Shown one piece after another: positions 7,016 to 15,600 of a DNA stretch of 18,275 bases. A model generated the notes under the pieces. It ran no database searches. It was not told where the DNA came from and saw only the letters and a list, made by a program, of their open reading frames with translations. Source of the stretch: Bacteroidota bacterium. GTDB lineage: Bacteria; Bacteroidota; Bacteroidia; Chitinophagales; Chitinophagaceae. The DNA lies in contig JAFAGE010000127.1 of assembly GCA_023423015.1 (NCBI GenBank), forward strand, positions 1-18,275, in the 5' to 3' direction. Each line of letters opens with the position of its first letter. Positions within the stretch are counted from its first letter, which is position 1. Both the position numbers and the translations under genes were made by a program.

Positions 7016-7873
7016 TTATCCAAGATATGCCTTGAGCGCGTTGCTGTAGCGGGCTTTCTGGAGGCGCTTGATAGCGCGTTCCTTGATCTGGCGGATGCGT
7101 TCCTTCGTAAGATCGTACTTCTGCCCGATCTGTTCGATAGTTACGCCGTTTTCGCCGTCGAGACCGAAATAGGCGTTTACGATCTCAGCTTCGCGTGGAC
7201 TGAGCGATTTCAGAACGCGGCGGATTTCGTTTCTCAACGAATCCTTCATCACATCGTCGTCGGTGTCATCGCCACCTTCCAGGAGATCGCCCATGGCTAC
7301 GTCTTCTGCTTCGTGCACAGGTGCATCAAGGGAAGTGTGCCGGGTGTTGCTCTGGAAAATGTTGTTGATTTCGGTTTCGCTCATTTCGAGTAACTCAGCA
7401 AGTTCTTCTGTGCTGGGTTCCCTTTCATGTTCCTGCTCAAAAGCCATGTAGGCTTTATTTGCCTTGTTGTACGTGCCAATTTTGTTTTGAGGCAGGCGGA
7501 CTAATCTACCCTGCTCTGCCAACGCCTGTAGAATGGACTGGCGGATCCACCATACTGCGTATGAAATGAACTTAAAACCCTTGGTTTCATCGAAACGCTG
7601 GGCTGCTTTTATCAAACCGAGGTTACCCTCGTTGATCAGGTCACTAAGAGAAAGGCCCTGGTGCTGGTACTGCTTAGCAACAGATACCACGAAACGTAAG
7701 TTGGCCTGCACCAGCTTGTCTAATGCTCTTTGATCACCCATCTTGATCCGTTGCGCGAGAACTGTCTCCTCTTCCGGAGTAATCATCGAAATCTTCGAAA
7801 TTTCCTGTAAATACTTCTCAACCGCCTGGGAATCCCTATTGGTGATCTGTGTAGCAATTTTGAGCTGTCTCAT
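7016..7873 (-). CDS. rpoD: Primary RNA polymerase sigma factor RpoD
   Basis: This is the housekeeping sigma-70 factor of the Bacteroidetes type, which directs RNA polymerase to TAnnTTTG / TTTG promoters rather than the E. coli consensus. The 285-residue protein begins MRQLKI and lacks the long acidic region 1.1 and the non-conserved insert of E. coli sigma-70, which is normal in this phylum. Region 1.2 covers about 14-46, region 2 about 50-122 (core binding and promoter melting, with GNLGLIKAAQRFDETKGFKF and YAVWWIRQSI), region 3 about 130-205 and region 4 about 215-280, with the -35 recognition helix-turn-helix IEQIGQKYDLTKERIRQIKERA near 246-268. It is a single gene between its own candidate promoter and a strong terminator. 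Confidence 0.96.
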   Translation of the reverse strand: MRQLKIATQITNRDSQAVEKYLQEISKISMITPEEETVLAQRIKMGDQRALDKLVQANLRFVVSVAKQYQHQGLSLSDLINEGNLGLIKAAQRFDETKGFKFISYAVWWIRQSILQALAEQGRLVRLPQNKIGTYNKANKAYMAFEQEHEREPSTEELAELLEMSETEINNIFQSNTRHTSLDAPVHEAEDVAMGDLLEGGDDTDDDVMKDSLRNEIRRVLKSLSPREAEIVNAYFGLDGENGVTIEQIGQKYDLTKERIRQIKERAIKRLQKARYSNALKAYLG

Positions 7874-7989
7874 ATCTGAATATAAAAATTGACAAATCCT
7901 ACGGGTACAGGATCAATCAGCAAGTCGCTAAAAGTTCAGGGGAAGTTGCAAAGGGTAGTGTTGAAAATCATTTCCTACCGGAACTGAGA

Positions 7990-7997
7990 CAAATGTA
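7990..7997 (-). promoter_or_regulatory. Candidate -7 element for rpoD
   Basis: On the minus strand this reads TACATTTG, a full match to TAnnTTTG. It would give rpoD a leader of about 110 nt within the 195-bp gap behind purM. No good -33 TTTG is seen at the usual distance. Confidence 0.45.
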
Positions 7998-8030
7998 ATA
8001 CGCGCTTTTCACAGTTCATAGTGTTTGCCG

Positions 8031-8068
8031 AAAAAGGTTGAATATGATTTGAAATCTTCGTTGAACCC
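8031..8068 (-). terminator. Weak candidate terminator after purM
   Basis: Just after the purM stop the minus strand can form an imperfect stem in which GGTT and a second GATTT block pair with AAATC and AACC, followed by five T residues (8035-8031). The stem has several mismatches, so termination here would be partial at best. Confidence 0.25.
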
Positions 8069-9244
8069 TTAACGATACATTATCTCTTTGCCCTTAACTT
8101 TTAGTACCAGCTCTTTCCTTTCACCATCCTCTACTCTACCTACCACTTTCGCGCCAATACCATAATTGTCAGCAATTTTTATCAGGTCTTTAGCTGCTTT
8201 TGCGGTAGTAAACACTTCCAAACGGTGCCCCATGTTGAAAACCTGGTACATTTCGCGGTCATCCGACCCCGAAGCTTCACTGATCATGTTGAATATCACG
8301 GGCGGCTCGAACAGATTATCTTTAACAATCCTGTAATTGCCGGGCAGATATTTCAGGCATTTTGTCTGGCCCCCGCCACTGCAATGAATCATCCCGTGAA
8401 TCTCCCCAAAATGTTGCGCCAGCATATCCCTAACTAATGGCGCATAAGTGCGGGTGGGCGACAGCAACAACTTACCTGCTTCTATTGTTTGCCCGTTTTC
8501 GGGTATAGATACCTGGTCGGTTAACTTGTGCTTGCCGATATAAGTAACCGACCCGGGAAGGCCAGGATCATAGGTATCTTCCTGTTTCCGGTATTCGGGT
8601 GACAACACGTCGTGTCTCGCACTGGTGAGGCCATTACTTCCTATTCCGCTGTTGTACACCGGATCGTAGGTGCAGGACCCTGAACTTGAAAATCCCACAA
8701 TCACATCGCCTGCCCCGATGAGGTCGTTGGTAATCAGTTTATCTTTTGGCCAGCGGGCAGTCATGGTTCCGTTCACTGCAATCGTCCTTACCACGTCTCC
8801 CACGTCGGCAGTTTCGCCGCCGAGGTAATGAATATGCACCCCATAGGAACTCATGGTTTCAAAAAAATGCTGGGTGGCCTCGATGATTGCCGTGAGCACC
8901 TCAGCAGGTATTATACGTTTATTCCTGTCGATGGTAGACGAGAATAGAATATTGTCGGTAATGCCGGTACAAAGCAGATCGTCGAGGTTCATCACGATGG
9001 CATCCTGTGCAATGCCTTGCCACACGGTAATGTCGCCCGTTTCTTTCCAGTACAGATAGGCGAGAATACTTTTTGTTCCTGCACCATCAGCGTGCATGGC
9101 ATTTACCCATTTATCATCACCAACCAGGATGTCGGGAAACAGTTTACAAAATGCGTGTGGATAAAGGCCTTTATCGAGAATTTTCGTTGCCAGGTGTACG
9201 TCTTCTTTTTGTGCAGAAACTCCTCGCTGGGAATAAAGGCTCAT
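8069..9244 (-). CDS. purM: Phosphoribosylformylglycinamidine cyclo-ligase (AIR synthase) PurM
   Basis: PurM makes aminoimidazole ribonucleotide from FGAM with ATP, the fifth step of de novo purine synthesis. The 391-residue protein is of the Bacteroidetes type, longer than the E. coli enzyme (about 345). Family segments include RGVSAQKEDVHLA near the N-terminus, MHADGAGTKSILAYLYWKETGD, GIAQDAIVMNLDDLLCTG, LGGETADVGDVVRT and GSNGLTSARHDV. I set the start at the ATG at 9244 (MSLYSQRG); the reading frame stays open for 50 more codons upstream, but that part runs into ribF and across the promoter region and does not look like PurM. It diverges from ribF across 60 bp. Confidence 0.93.
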   Translation of the reverse strand: MSLYSQRGVSAQKEDVHLATKILDKGLYPHAFCKLFPDILVGDDKWVNAMHADGAGTKSILAYLYWKETGDITVWQGIAQDAIVMNLDDLLCTGITDNILFSSTIDRNKRIIPAEVLTAIIEATQHFFETMSSYGVHIHYLGGETADVGDVVRTIAVNGTMTARWPKDKLITNDLIGAGDVIVGFSSSGSCTYDPVYNSGIGSNGLTSARHDVLSPEYRKQEDTYDPGLPGSVTYIGKHKLTDQVSIPENGQTIEAGKLLLSPTRTYAPLVRDMLAQHFGEIHGMIHCSGGGQTKCLKYLPGNYRIVKDNLFEPPVIFNMISEASGSDDREMYQVFNMGHRLEVFTTAKAAKDLIKIADNYGIGAKVVGRVEDGERKELVLKVKGKEIMYR

Positions 9245-9263
9245 TCGCGGTGCTGTTGAGGCG

Positions 9264-9271
9264 CAAATATA
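9264..9271 (-). promoter_or_regulatory. -7 element for purM
   Basis: On the minus strand this reads TATATTTG, a full TAnnTTTG match, placing transcription start about 14 nt before the purM ATG. It is one arm of the perfect inverted repeat shared with the ribF promoter. I see no TTTG at the usual -33 distance. Confidence 0.65.
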
Positions 9272-9286
9272 GTTAAAAGTGAGGGG

Positions 9287-9294
9287 TATATTTG
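9287..9294 (+). promoter_or_regulatory. -7 element for ribF
   Basis: TATATTTG on the plus strand is a full TAnnTTTG match. The predicted transcription start near 9300-9301 is only about 4-5 nt before the ribF ATG at 9305, so the message would be leaderless or nearly so and have no room for a ribosome binding site. No TTTG is present at the usual -33 distance. Confidence 0.65.
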
Positions 9295-9304
9295 CGTCCC
9301 GCAT

Positions 9305-10261
9305 ATGAAGGTGTACACAGATATTGAACAACTCCCTGTTTTTAACAACGCAGTGATCACCATTGGCACGTTCGACGGAGTGCACCAGGGCCACTGCAAG
9401 ATCCTGGAGCTGCTACGGTCGGAAGCCAACCGGGTTCACGGAGAAACGGTAATCATCACGTTCAACCCGCATCCACGCAAGATTGTGACGGAAAAGAGCG
9501 AGAAAATTCAGCTGATCAACACTATCGAAGAACGGGCATTGCTGTTTGAAAAAGAAGGAATAGACCGCCTCGTAATTGTTCCCTTCACGAAAGCTTTTTC
9601 TGAGCAATCGCCGGAAAATTATGTTGAACAATTCCTGTATGCACGGTTTCGCCCCGCCGTAGTGATCATTGGATACGACCACAGGTTCGGGAAAAACAGG
9701 GAAGGCGATTACAAACTGCTCGAAACCTACAGCAGCAAAGGTTTGTTTGAATTGAAGGAGATTCCCCAACATGTGATTTCGCACAACGCGGTGAGCAGTA
9801 CACGAATTCGTGAAAAGCTGAATTCCGGCGACATTAAGCTCGCCAATGAACTCCTTGGCTATTCATACTTCTTCGACGGCATTGTTGTTCGGGGCGACCA
9901 ACGCGGACGAACAATTGGATTTCCCACAGCAAACCTGCAGGTGATCAGTGAAGACAAACTGATTCCCGTTAATGGTGTTTATGCCGTACAGGTGAAGATT
10001 GCAACGGCGGATGGAAAATTTCCGGATAAGCCTTTAAATGGGATGATGAACATCGGCGTTCGACCCACAGTAGATGGTACCCGAAAAACAATCGAAGTGC
10101 ACCTGTTCAATTTTTCGGAAGACATTTATGGCAAAACGCTGCGTGTGTACCTGGAACATTTTATCAGGCCGGAACAAAAATTCAGCGGACTTGATGCCCT
10201 CAAAGCACAACTGGCGCGCGACCAGGAAGAAACACTTAAGCTACTGTCGAATACACACTAA
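9305..10261 (+). CDS. ribF: Bifunctional riboflavin kinase / FAD synthetase RibF
   Basis: RibF phosphorylates riboflavin to FMN and adenylylates FMN to FAD. The 318-residue length is normal. The N-terminal FAD synthetase domain shows GTFDGVHQGH at 21-30, FNPHPR at 53-58 and the VSSTRIRE motif near 163-170. The C-terminal riboflavin kinase domain starts near 185 and has GDQRGRTIGFPTAN at 197-210, MNIGVRPT and the TIEVHLF segment holding the catalytic glutamate. The start MKVY at 9305 is the usual family start. FAD made here serves flavoenzymes such as TrxB in the same window. The 3' end overlaps the convergent holA gene by 4 bp, and there is no terminator between them. Confidence 0.96.
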   Translation: MKVYTDIEQLPVFNNAVITIGTFDGVHQGHCKILELLRSEANRVHGETVIITFNPHPRKIVTEKSEKIQLINTIEERALLFEKEGIDRLVIVPFTKAFSEQSPENYVEQFLYARFRPAVVIIGYDHRFGKNREGDYKLLETYSSKGLFELKEIPQHVISHNAVSSTRIREKLNSGDIKLANELLGYSYFFDGIVVRGDQRGRTIGFPTANLQVISEDKLIPVNGVYAVQVKIATADGKFPDKPLNGMMNIGVRPTVDGTRKTIEVHLFNFSEDIYGKTLRVYLEHFIRPEQKFSGLDALKAQLARDQEETLKLLSNTH

Positions 10262-11262
10262 GCTTTAGCCATAATTTTTGCCACCAACTCTTTCATGAGT
10301 GCAGCATCGGGAGTACCTGTGTCGCCTACGCCTACACTTCGCAGGTTGTAGTGATGCAGCAACAGCAACGCATTTTCCACTCCTTCAAATGCATAGTTGC
10401 GGGCGGTGGTGAGATAATCTTTTACAAAAAATGGGCTCACTCCAATGGCAGCGGCAACGGCCTTTTCGTCGCCTGTACTCAGCGACAATGCCATGTAGGT
10501 TTTGCTGAAGAGTGTATAGAGCGTGGGAAGCACGAGTTGGATAGGAGCTGCTTTGGGATTCGCTTCGAAATAATTGATAATGCGGATAGCTTTCGGGAGG
10601 TCGCGTCGGGCAAGCGCGTTTTGCAATTCAAACGGATTGTATTCCTTGCTCACGCCTACGTATTTTTCAACGTCGTCTTCTGTGATGGTTTTCCGGGAAC
10701 CGAGGTTCACCAGCAATTTGTCTATTTCATTCTGGATGCGGTTCAGATCGTTGCCTATATGGTCAACGATCAGCAACAACGCTTTTTGCTGAATGGAATA
10801 TCCTTTGGATTGAACCAGCTCTGAGGTCCACTCCGGCAGCTGGCTGTCATACATTTTTTTGGTAGAGAGCAACTCCCCTTTTTCCTTCAGCAGTTTGGCA
10901 AGCCTGCTTCTTCCGTCTACCTTCTTCTCTTTGTACGACACCACGAATACGGTTGAAGCGAGTGGCTTCTCAACGTAGCCTTCCAGCTTTGCGATGTCGC
11001 GCATCTGCTGAGCTTCTTTCAGAATAACCACCTGCCGCTCGGCGAACATCGGGTAACGCATACACGCGTTAACCACATCGGCCCAAGAAGCGTCTTTACC
11101 GTAGAAGATGGTCAGGTTGAATGAGGCTTCTGATTCGGTGAGGATGTTATGCTCGGCATAATGTACAACCCGGTCTATAAAAAAGTCTTCTTCTCCTTCA
11201 AGCCAGTATATCGGTTTGAACAGCTTCTTTTTCCAGTCGTTCAGAATTTTATCGGCAGACAT
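10258..11262 (-). CDS. holA: DNA polymerase III delta subunit HolA
   Basis: The delta subunit is part of the clamp loader and opens the beta sliding clamp. The 334-residue protein begins with the delta-type N-terminal AAA+-like domain (KPIYWLEGEEDFFIDRV near 16-32, corresponding to the YLLxGxE motif) and has the clamp-contacting YPMFAERQVVIL at 70-81. The middle part contains GNDLNRIQNEIDKL and a helical lid, and the C-terminal collar domain follows with NPFELQNALARRD. As in other delta subunits, no ATP-binding P-loop is seen. Its TAG stop (10258-10260) shares bases with the ribF TAA stop on the other strand. It starts 232 bp from the diverging coiled-coil gene. Confidence 0.93.
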   Translation of the reverse strand: MSADKILNDWKKKLFKPIYWLEGEEDFFIDRVVHYAEHNILTESEASFNLTIFYGKDASWADVVNACMRYPMFAERQVVILKEAQQMRDIAKLEGYVEKPLASTVFVVSYKEKKVDGRSRLAKLLKEKGELLSTKKMYDSQLPEWTSELVQSKGYSIQQKALLLIVDHIGNDLNRIQNEIDKLLVNLGSRKTITEDDVEKYVGVSKEYNPFELQNALARRDLPKAIRIINYFEANPKAAPIQLVLPTLYTLFSKTYMALSLSTGDEKAVAAAIGVSPFFVKDYLTTARNYAFEGVENALLLLHHYNLRSVGVGDTGTPDAALMKELVAKIMAKA

Positions 11263-11453
11263 CCTCTCTTAAAAATTGTTTAAAACGCGCAATATTAAAC
11301 CAAAATAATCAGCCATGACGCTGAAGACGTTATTCACATTAGGTGCTTTGTTGAGGCATTGCAGGCCATTATGTTCTTTAGTTTTACACATACGTTAAAA
11401 ACTAAATATCCCCTATTGGCACGGTTTTGGCCAAACCTATGCGCGAAACGATA

Positions 11454-11461
11454 TAATTTTA
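11454..11461 (+). promoter_or_regulatory. Candidate -7 element for the coiled-coil gene
   Basis: TAATTTTA matches TAnnTTTG at all but the last base. A TTTG at 11426-11429 lies 24 bp upstream, slightly far for a -33 element. Transcription would start about 28 nt before the ATG. The remainder of the 232-bp divergent gap (11263-11494) holds no feature I can support; TAGTTTTA at 11379-11386 is an alternative. Confidence 0.35.
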
Positions 11462-11494
11462 CGATTATACCAGTATCAAACAAAAAAACACATT

Positions 11495-12472
11495 ATGAGC
11501 ACAAGCAATTATCCATCAGCTTCACCCCAAAGCACTCCTCCTCCCCGTAGAGATTCGAAAAATCTTATCATCGGGCTGCTGGCTGTGGGTATCCTTGGAA
11601 CCTGGGGTTATTTTTTATGGGACAAGAATAAGAACGACCAGGCAATGACCCAGTTGCAGTCGCAATATGTAATGGTTGATTCTTCGAAGAACGAACTCCA
11701 GAAAAGCTTCGATGCTTCACTGGCAAGGTTAGACTCATTAACTGGATTTAATAATGAACTCGAAGGACAACTCACCGAAAGTAATTCAGAAATTTCGAAG
11801 CTGAAGAGCCAGATCAACGGAATCTTAAGGAAACAAAAGATCACTGCTGCTGAAAAGAAACAGGCTGAAACTTTGATCGCTGAGCTGAACGACAAAATCG
11901 GAAACCTCGAACAGGAAGTTGCCCGCCTTACACAGGAAAATCAAACACTCACTACCGAGAAAGCAGCTGTTACTGTAGAAAGAGACACATACCGCTCGCA
12001 AAGAGATACACTTGAAACAGTGAAAAAAGGTCTTGAAGACAAAGTGAGCATAGCCTCTACACTTAACGCTTACGGTATTACCATCACGCCGATCAACGAG
12101 CGTAACGGTAAAGAGAAAGTAACCAGCAAAGCGAAGAAAGTTGATAAACTGGTTATTGCTTTCGACGTAGACAACCGTATTGCAGAAACAGGATCTACTG
12201 AAATATATGTGTCAATCGTTGGACCTGATGGTTTGCCTGTAAACGTTCAGTCGCTCGGTTCCGGCACATTCACTACGCGTGAAGAAGGTGAAAAACCATT
12301 CACAGCCAGAATTCCTGTAGACATTGAAGCCGGTAAGAAAAAACATGTTGAATTTGCCTGGAAACAAGACCAGGATTTCAAAAGAGGTAACTATAAAATT
12401 TCTATCTATCACAACGGTTTCAAAATCGGCGAAGGCGTAAGGGAACTTAAGAAGGGCGGATTGTTCGGATAA
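11495..12472 (+). CDS. Membrane-anchored coiled-coil protein of unknown function
   Basis: The 325-residue protein has a short, proline-rich N-terminal tail with basic residues (PPPRRDSK, 15-22), one transmembrane helix at about 24-42, a long coiled coil at about 50-185 with heptad-like leucines and many Glu/Lys/Gln residues, and a C-terminal beta-rich domain of about 135 residues (DKLVIAFDVDNRI, TEIYVSIVGPDGLPVN, KKHVEFAWKQD, GNYKISIYHNGFKIGEG) that looks like an immunoglobulin-like fold. The basic residues before the helix suggest the N-terminus is cytoplasmic and the coil and domain periplasmic. No enzymatic motif is seen. It is a single gene ending in a good terminator. Similar proteins occur in related Bacteroidetes, but I know of no function. 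Confidence 0.85.
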   Translation: MSTSNYPSASPQSTPPPRRDSKNLIIGLLAVGILGTWGYFLWDKNKNDQAMTQLQSQYVMVDSSKNELQKSFDASLARLDSLTGFNNELEGQLTESNSEISKLKSQINGILRKQKITAAEKKQAETLIAELNDKIGNLEQEVARLTQENQTLTTEKAAVTVERDTYRSQRDTLETVKKGLEDKVSIASTLNAYGITITPINERNGKEKVTSKAKKVDKLVIAFDVDNRIAETGSTEIYVSIVGPDGLPVNVQSLGSGTFTTREEGEKPFTARIPVDIEAGKKKHVEFAWKQDQDFKRGNYKISIYHNGFKIGEGVRELKKGGLFG

Positions 12473-12502
12473 GGAGCAATTAATATTCGTTCTAGTAAAT
12501 AG

Positions 12503-12537
12503 AAAAAAATGGGTCGGCAAAATGCCGGCCTTTTTTT
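12503..12537. terminator. Bidirectional intrinsic terminator between convergent genes
   Basis: On the plus strand GGTCGGC (12512-12518) pairs with GCCGGCC (12524-12530), with one T-G wobble and an AAAAT loop, followed by seven T residues (12531-12537): a strong terminator for the coiled-coil gene. On the minus strand the same stem has one A-C mismatch and is followed within 2 nt by seven T residues (complement of 12503-12509), so it may also stop the outer-membrane protein transcript. Confidence 0.85.
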
Positions 12538-12571
12538 GGTGAAAGGTGAGCGGTGAAAGGTGAAAGGTGAA
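12538..12571 (+). repeat. Tandem GGTGAAA heptamer array
   Basis: Nearly five tandem heptamers: GGTGAAA, GGTGAGC, GGTGAAA, GGTGAAA and a final GGTGAA, starting right after the terminator T-run. Bases 12539-12563 can pair imperfectly with 12585-12609. Confidence 0.9.
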
Positions 12572-12580
12572 CTGGACAAT

Positions 12581-12609
12581 TTTCTCACTTCCCACCGCTG
12601 ACTTCTCAC
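12581..12609 (-). repeat. Opposed GTGAGAA-type heptamer array
   Basis: Read on the minus strand this holds heptamers GTGAGAA, GTCAGCG, GTGGGAA and GTGAGAA directly after the stop of the outer-membrane protein gene. It matches the plus-strand array at 12539-12563 in 19 of 25 positions in inverted orientation, leaving a 21-nt loop. Confidence 0.75.
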
Positions 12610-15600
12610 TATAATAACGCCCTTATCGCAGCGCGGCCGATATGCACCACCTTTGATGCTCCAGGCTTCCGGCCTTCATACTGGATATTCATTTCAAGAC
12701 TCTTTGATAAGCGCTTGCTGACGTCGAAATTCCAGAGAAAGTTCTTCCCGGGCAATAATCCGTCGAGAATAATGTACGACGCCGTATTGTTCGTGTTCGG
12801 AGATGCGTCGAGAGATGAGAAGCTGATTTTGTTATAAGTAAACTTGCCCAATAAAGAAGTGCTCTGAAGAATGTTGTACTTAATTTCTGTATTCACAGAG
12901 TTTGAGATGGAGCGCTCTTCACTTCCTACAGAATTAGCTTTATCGGCATAACGATAACCAGAAACCACCCTGAAGTTTCCTCCACGCGTAAAGGTAATAC
13001 GAGGCTCGAGCGACGATTGGCTGATCCGGTAGTTGCGATTGTCAAATTTCACGTTCGTAGATGAAAGTACATTGATGCCGGATTTTGCAGTCAGGTCGAG
13101 AAGGATGGATTTTGAAATATTATATCGCCCACGAACGCTCCATTCGTCGAGCTTGCGCGATTCATAGCCATAAGTAAGCAACGATTTACTTCCATTGCGC
13201 GCATTGTTTACGTCTACTCCCCATTTCGAACTGAAGCGGTTGAATGAAAACGTATTGATGAAAACAGAGTTCAGTGTAATCAGCGATGTATCATTTAACG
13301 GCGATTTGAATGGATCAAATTGAACCAGTCCACGCGCGAGTTCTTTCTTGTTTATCTGTAACGAAGATTGCAGGTTGATGCGTGAAAGCAGCTTGCCAAC
13401 AGCACGCGTTTTGGTGAGATCCATTGCCGCGCGTGGATTTAATCCAATGCTGTAGTTGAACGTGTTGTAATTGGCTTTTACAAACTGGTTTGTGGGAGTA
13501 AAGATGCGAATATATTTTGCCTGATCCTGGAACAAGGCAACTTCAAACTCATTGAGGGATTGAATACCGTTATTGTCGTAATCTATCCATGTGTATTCAC
13601 CCTGGCCAGCGGGAACTTCGAGAAAGGCAAAATCGCGCTTCTGCTCCTGTCCCGCTCCTACTTCATACAGCATGTTGCCGGTAAGCATTCCATTCCACTC
13701 ATTCACCTGGTATTCTGCGCGGCCAAGTAAGCTGTTATCGCCTTTGACTTCGGGACGGATAGAGTTTAATACTTTGAGATTACGATACGTTGCATTGAAC
13801 CGAAACTGATGCCTTTCGTTTTTCATCAGCTCGGTGCTGAGCGTAATATTCTGGCTGCGATCGGAACGTTTAAGATCTTTGCCGATCGGATAAGCATCTT
13901 CGCGTGTGAAATAACTTATTCCCCAGCGGTTCATCTTTTCTTCAGAAGATTTTATGGCTGCCTGGATCACCTGGAACGAAAAGCTCTGCGGCGATACTGA
14001 ATCGCTAAACCTGTTATGCACTTCATTATGCTCCATCGAGTAGCCTGCTGAAAACTGGTAGTTGAGAAGCGACTTCAGAATTTTCGTTACACCAAGTGTC
14101 GGCCGCAGGAAATACCCTTTGTCTGTAGCGGAACTGATATTCGAGATGCTGAACACGTTGTTGAATTTCCAGCCACCTATATCCTGGATGTGCGTAAGCG
14201 CATTACGGATGCCACTAAATCCATCGCTGCGGTTGTAGGTGGTAAACTGGTAACGCAATGCATTCGCCCGGCGGTCTTCGAGTTGTACACCTGCAGTTAC
14301 AATTTTCTCATCAGCGGGATCTACCCGCAGCGCCAATCCCCAGTCGCGGGTGTATTCGATATTTCTCAACCGCTCAAGAGGTTTAAATAAAGCTTCCACA
14401 AATTCGTAGCCTACATCTGTTGTCAATTTTTTGCCTGAAGACGCGCCACCGATGTTTTGTATATTCTTCAACGTTACTTTGCCTGCGAAGCCGCGGTCGT
14501 TGGTTTTATCGCGACGCGAAAAACTATTTACGTCGTAATTACTCATTGCTACTTCGGTGTTCACAACGGTAGACGCGTTCATGGCGTAGTCTACTCCCAC
14601 CGAAACAACCTGTTGCTTTTTTGGAGTAACAAGAAAAACGGCAGGTTCATACGAACCCTGCTTCACTCCATTCACAGGTGCAATCCAGCGGTATACCTTT
14701 CCGTTCGCACCGTTCAGATCAGGAACGTAGTTGCCAAATCCCTGGCCAACTTCAATAAACGAGAGATTATACATTGCACTATCGGGGTGCGTAGAAAAAA
14801 TGTAAATAGAATCCCTCGACAATCCATTGTTGTAGAGCGTATCCATTCTGCGGTAAAGAATTTTACCGCTTGCAAACGTATCAAGGGCTGCAAAGGGATA
14901 GAACGCCTGGTTGATGTTGTCGCCGAGAGTATCGAGAAATCTTTTTTGCGAAGGATCCAGTGTTTGATTGATGGGTGAGTTTTTAGCATCGCTGTTGCTG
15001 AATGCACCCACTTTCACTTTCACCTTTTTGCTGATGTCGGTTTCATTGTACGCATAGAGGTTTGCGTTCAGGTAATTGCGGTCAGAATATTCAAACTCTA
15101 CCTGTATACGCTTATCTTTCGTTACCATCCTTTTCGGTGTGAATGCAATCTCGGCGGTGTTGTAGTTGATCACGTAATCCTGGTCTTCGCCGCGTTGTAA
15201 CAGCTCGCCATCCATGTATACACGTTCCGTGTTGGCGAGTACCACGAAGAAGAATTCGTTATTCGCACCCGTTAGCCTGTATGGCCCCTGGTTGCCCTCC
15301 TGTGGTTCGATGATGTTGCGTGTAAACTTTCCCTTAGCGACCGAGCCGCTCACAAGTGTGTTGTTGGAAATATTATCACTGATACGTGTTCGGGTTTCAA
15401 ATGAAATCCCTTGTAGCCTTTTGTAAAACGAAAGGAAGTATGTACCGTTTTGGCGGATGTCGATATCTCCCAGGCTTAATTGCCAGTTACGTTTACTGAA
15501 TTGAAGGAAAATGCGGTCAAACTCATTTAACTGCTGCGTCGTGCCATCGGGTTGGATGGGGATATTGTTGTCGGTAATCGCAGCAGCTATTGCGATACTA

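Larger units (their letters stand above)
9262..9296. repeat. Perfect 10-bp inverted repeat in the purM/ribF gap
   Basis: CGCAAATATA at 9262-9271 is the exact reverse complement of TATATTTGCG at 9287-9296, with a 15-bp spacer. Each arm contains the -7 element of one of the two diverging genes. It could simply be two similar promoters placed back to back, or an operator. Confidence 0.9.

Noticed and set aside
7016..7873. Truncated sigma factor
   Set aside because: At 285 residues it lacks region 1.1 relative to E. coli, but this is the normal size and start for Bacteroidetes RpoD.
9245..9394. A 50-codon N-terminal extension of purM
   Set aside because: It overlaps the ribF start and the promoter repeat, has no PurM-like sequence, and the family start MSLYSQRG at 9244 fits better.
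10351..10824. A 157-codon plus-strand open frame opposite holA
   Set aside because: It is a shadow of holA with cysteine/histidine-rich, unstructured translation and no promoter.
11263..11494. Small gene or RNA in the holA/coiled-coil divergent gap
   Set aside because: Short open frames here have no supporting sequence or spacing, and I see no RNA family signature.
14457..14978. A 173-codon plus-strand open frame inside the outer-membrane protein gene
   Set aside because: It lies wholly antisense to a well-supported gene, and its translation shows no recognisable domain or signal.
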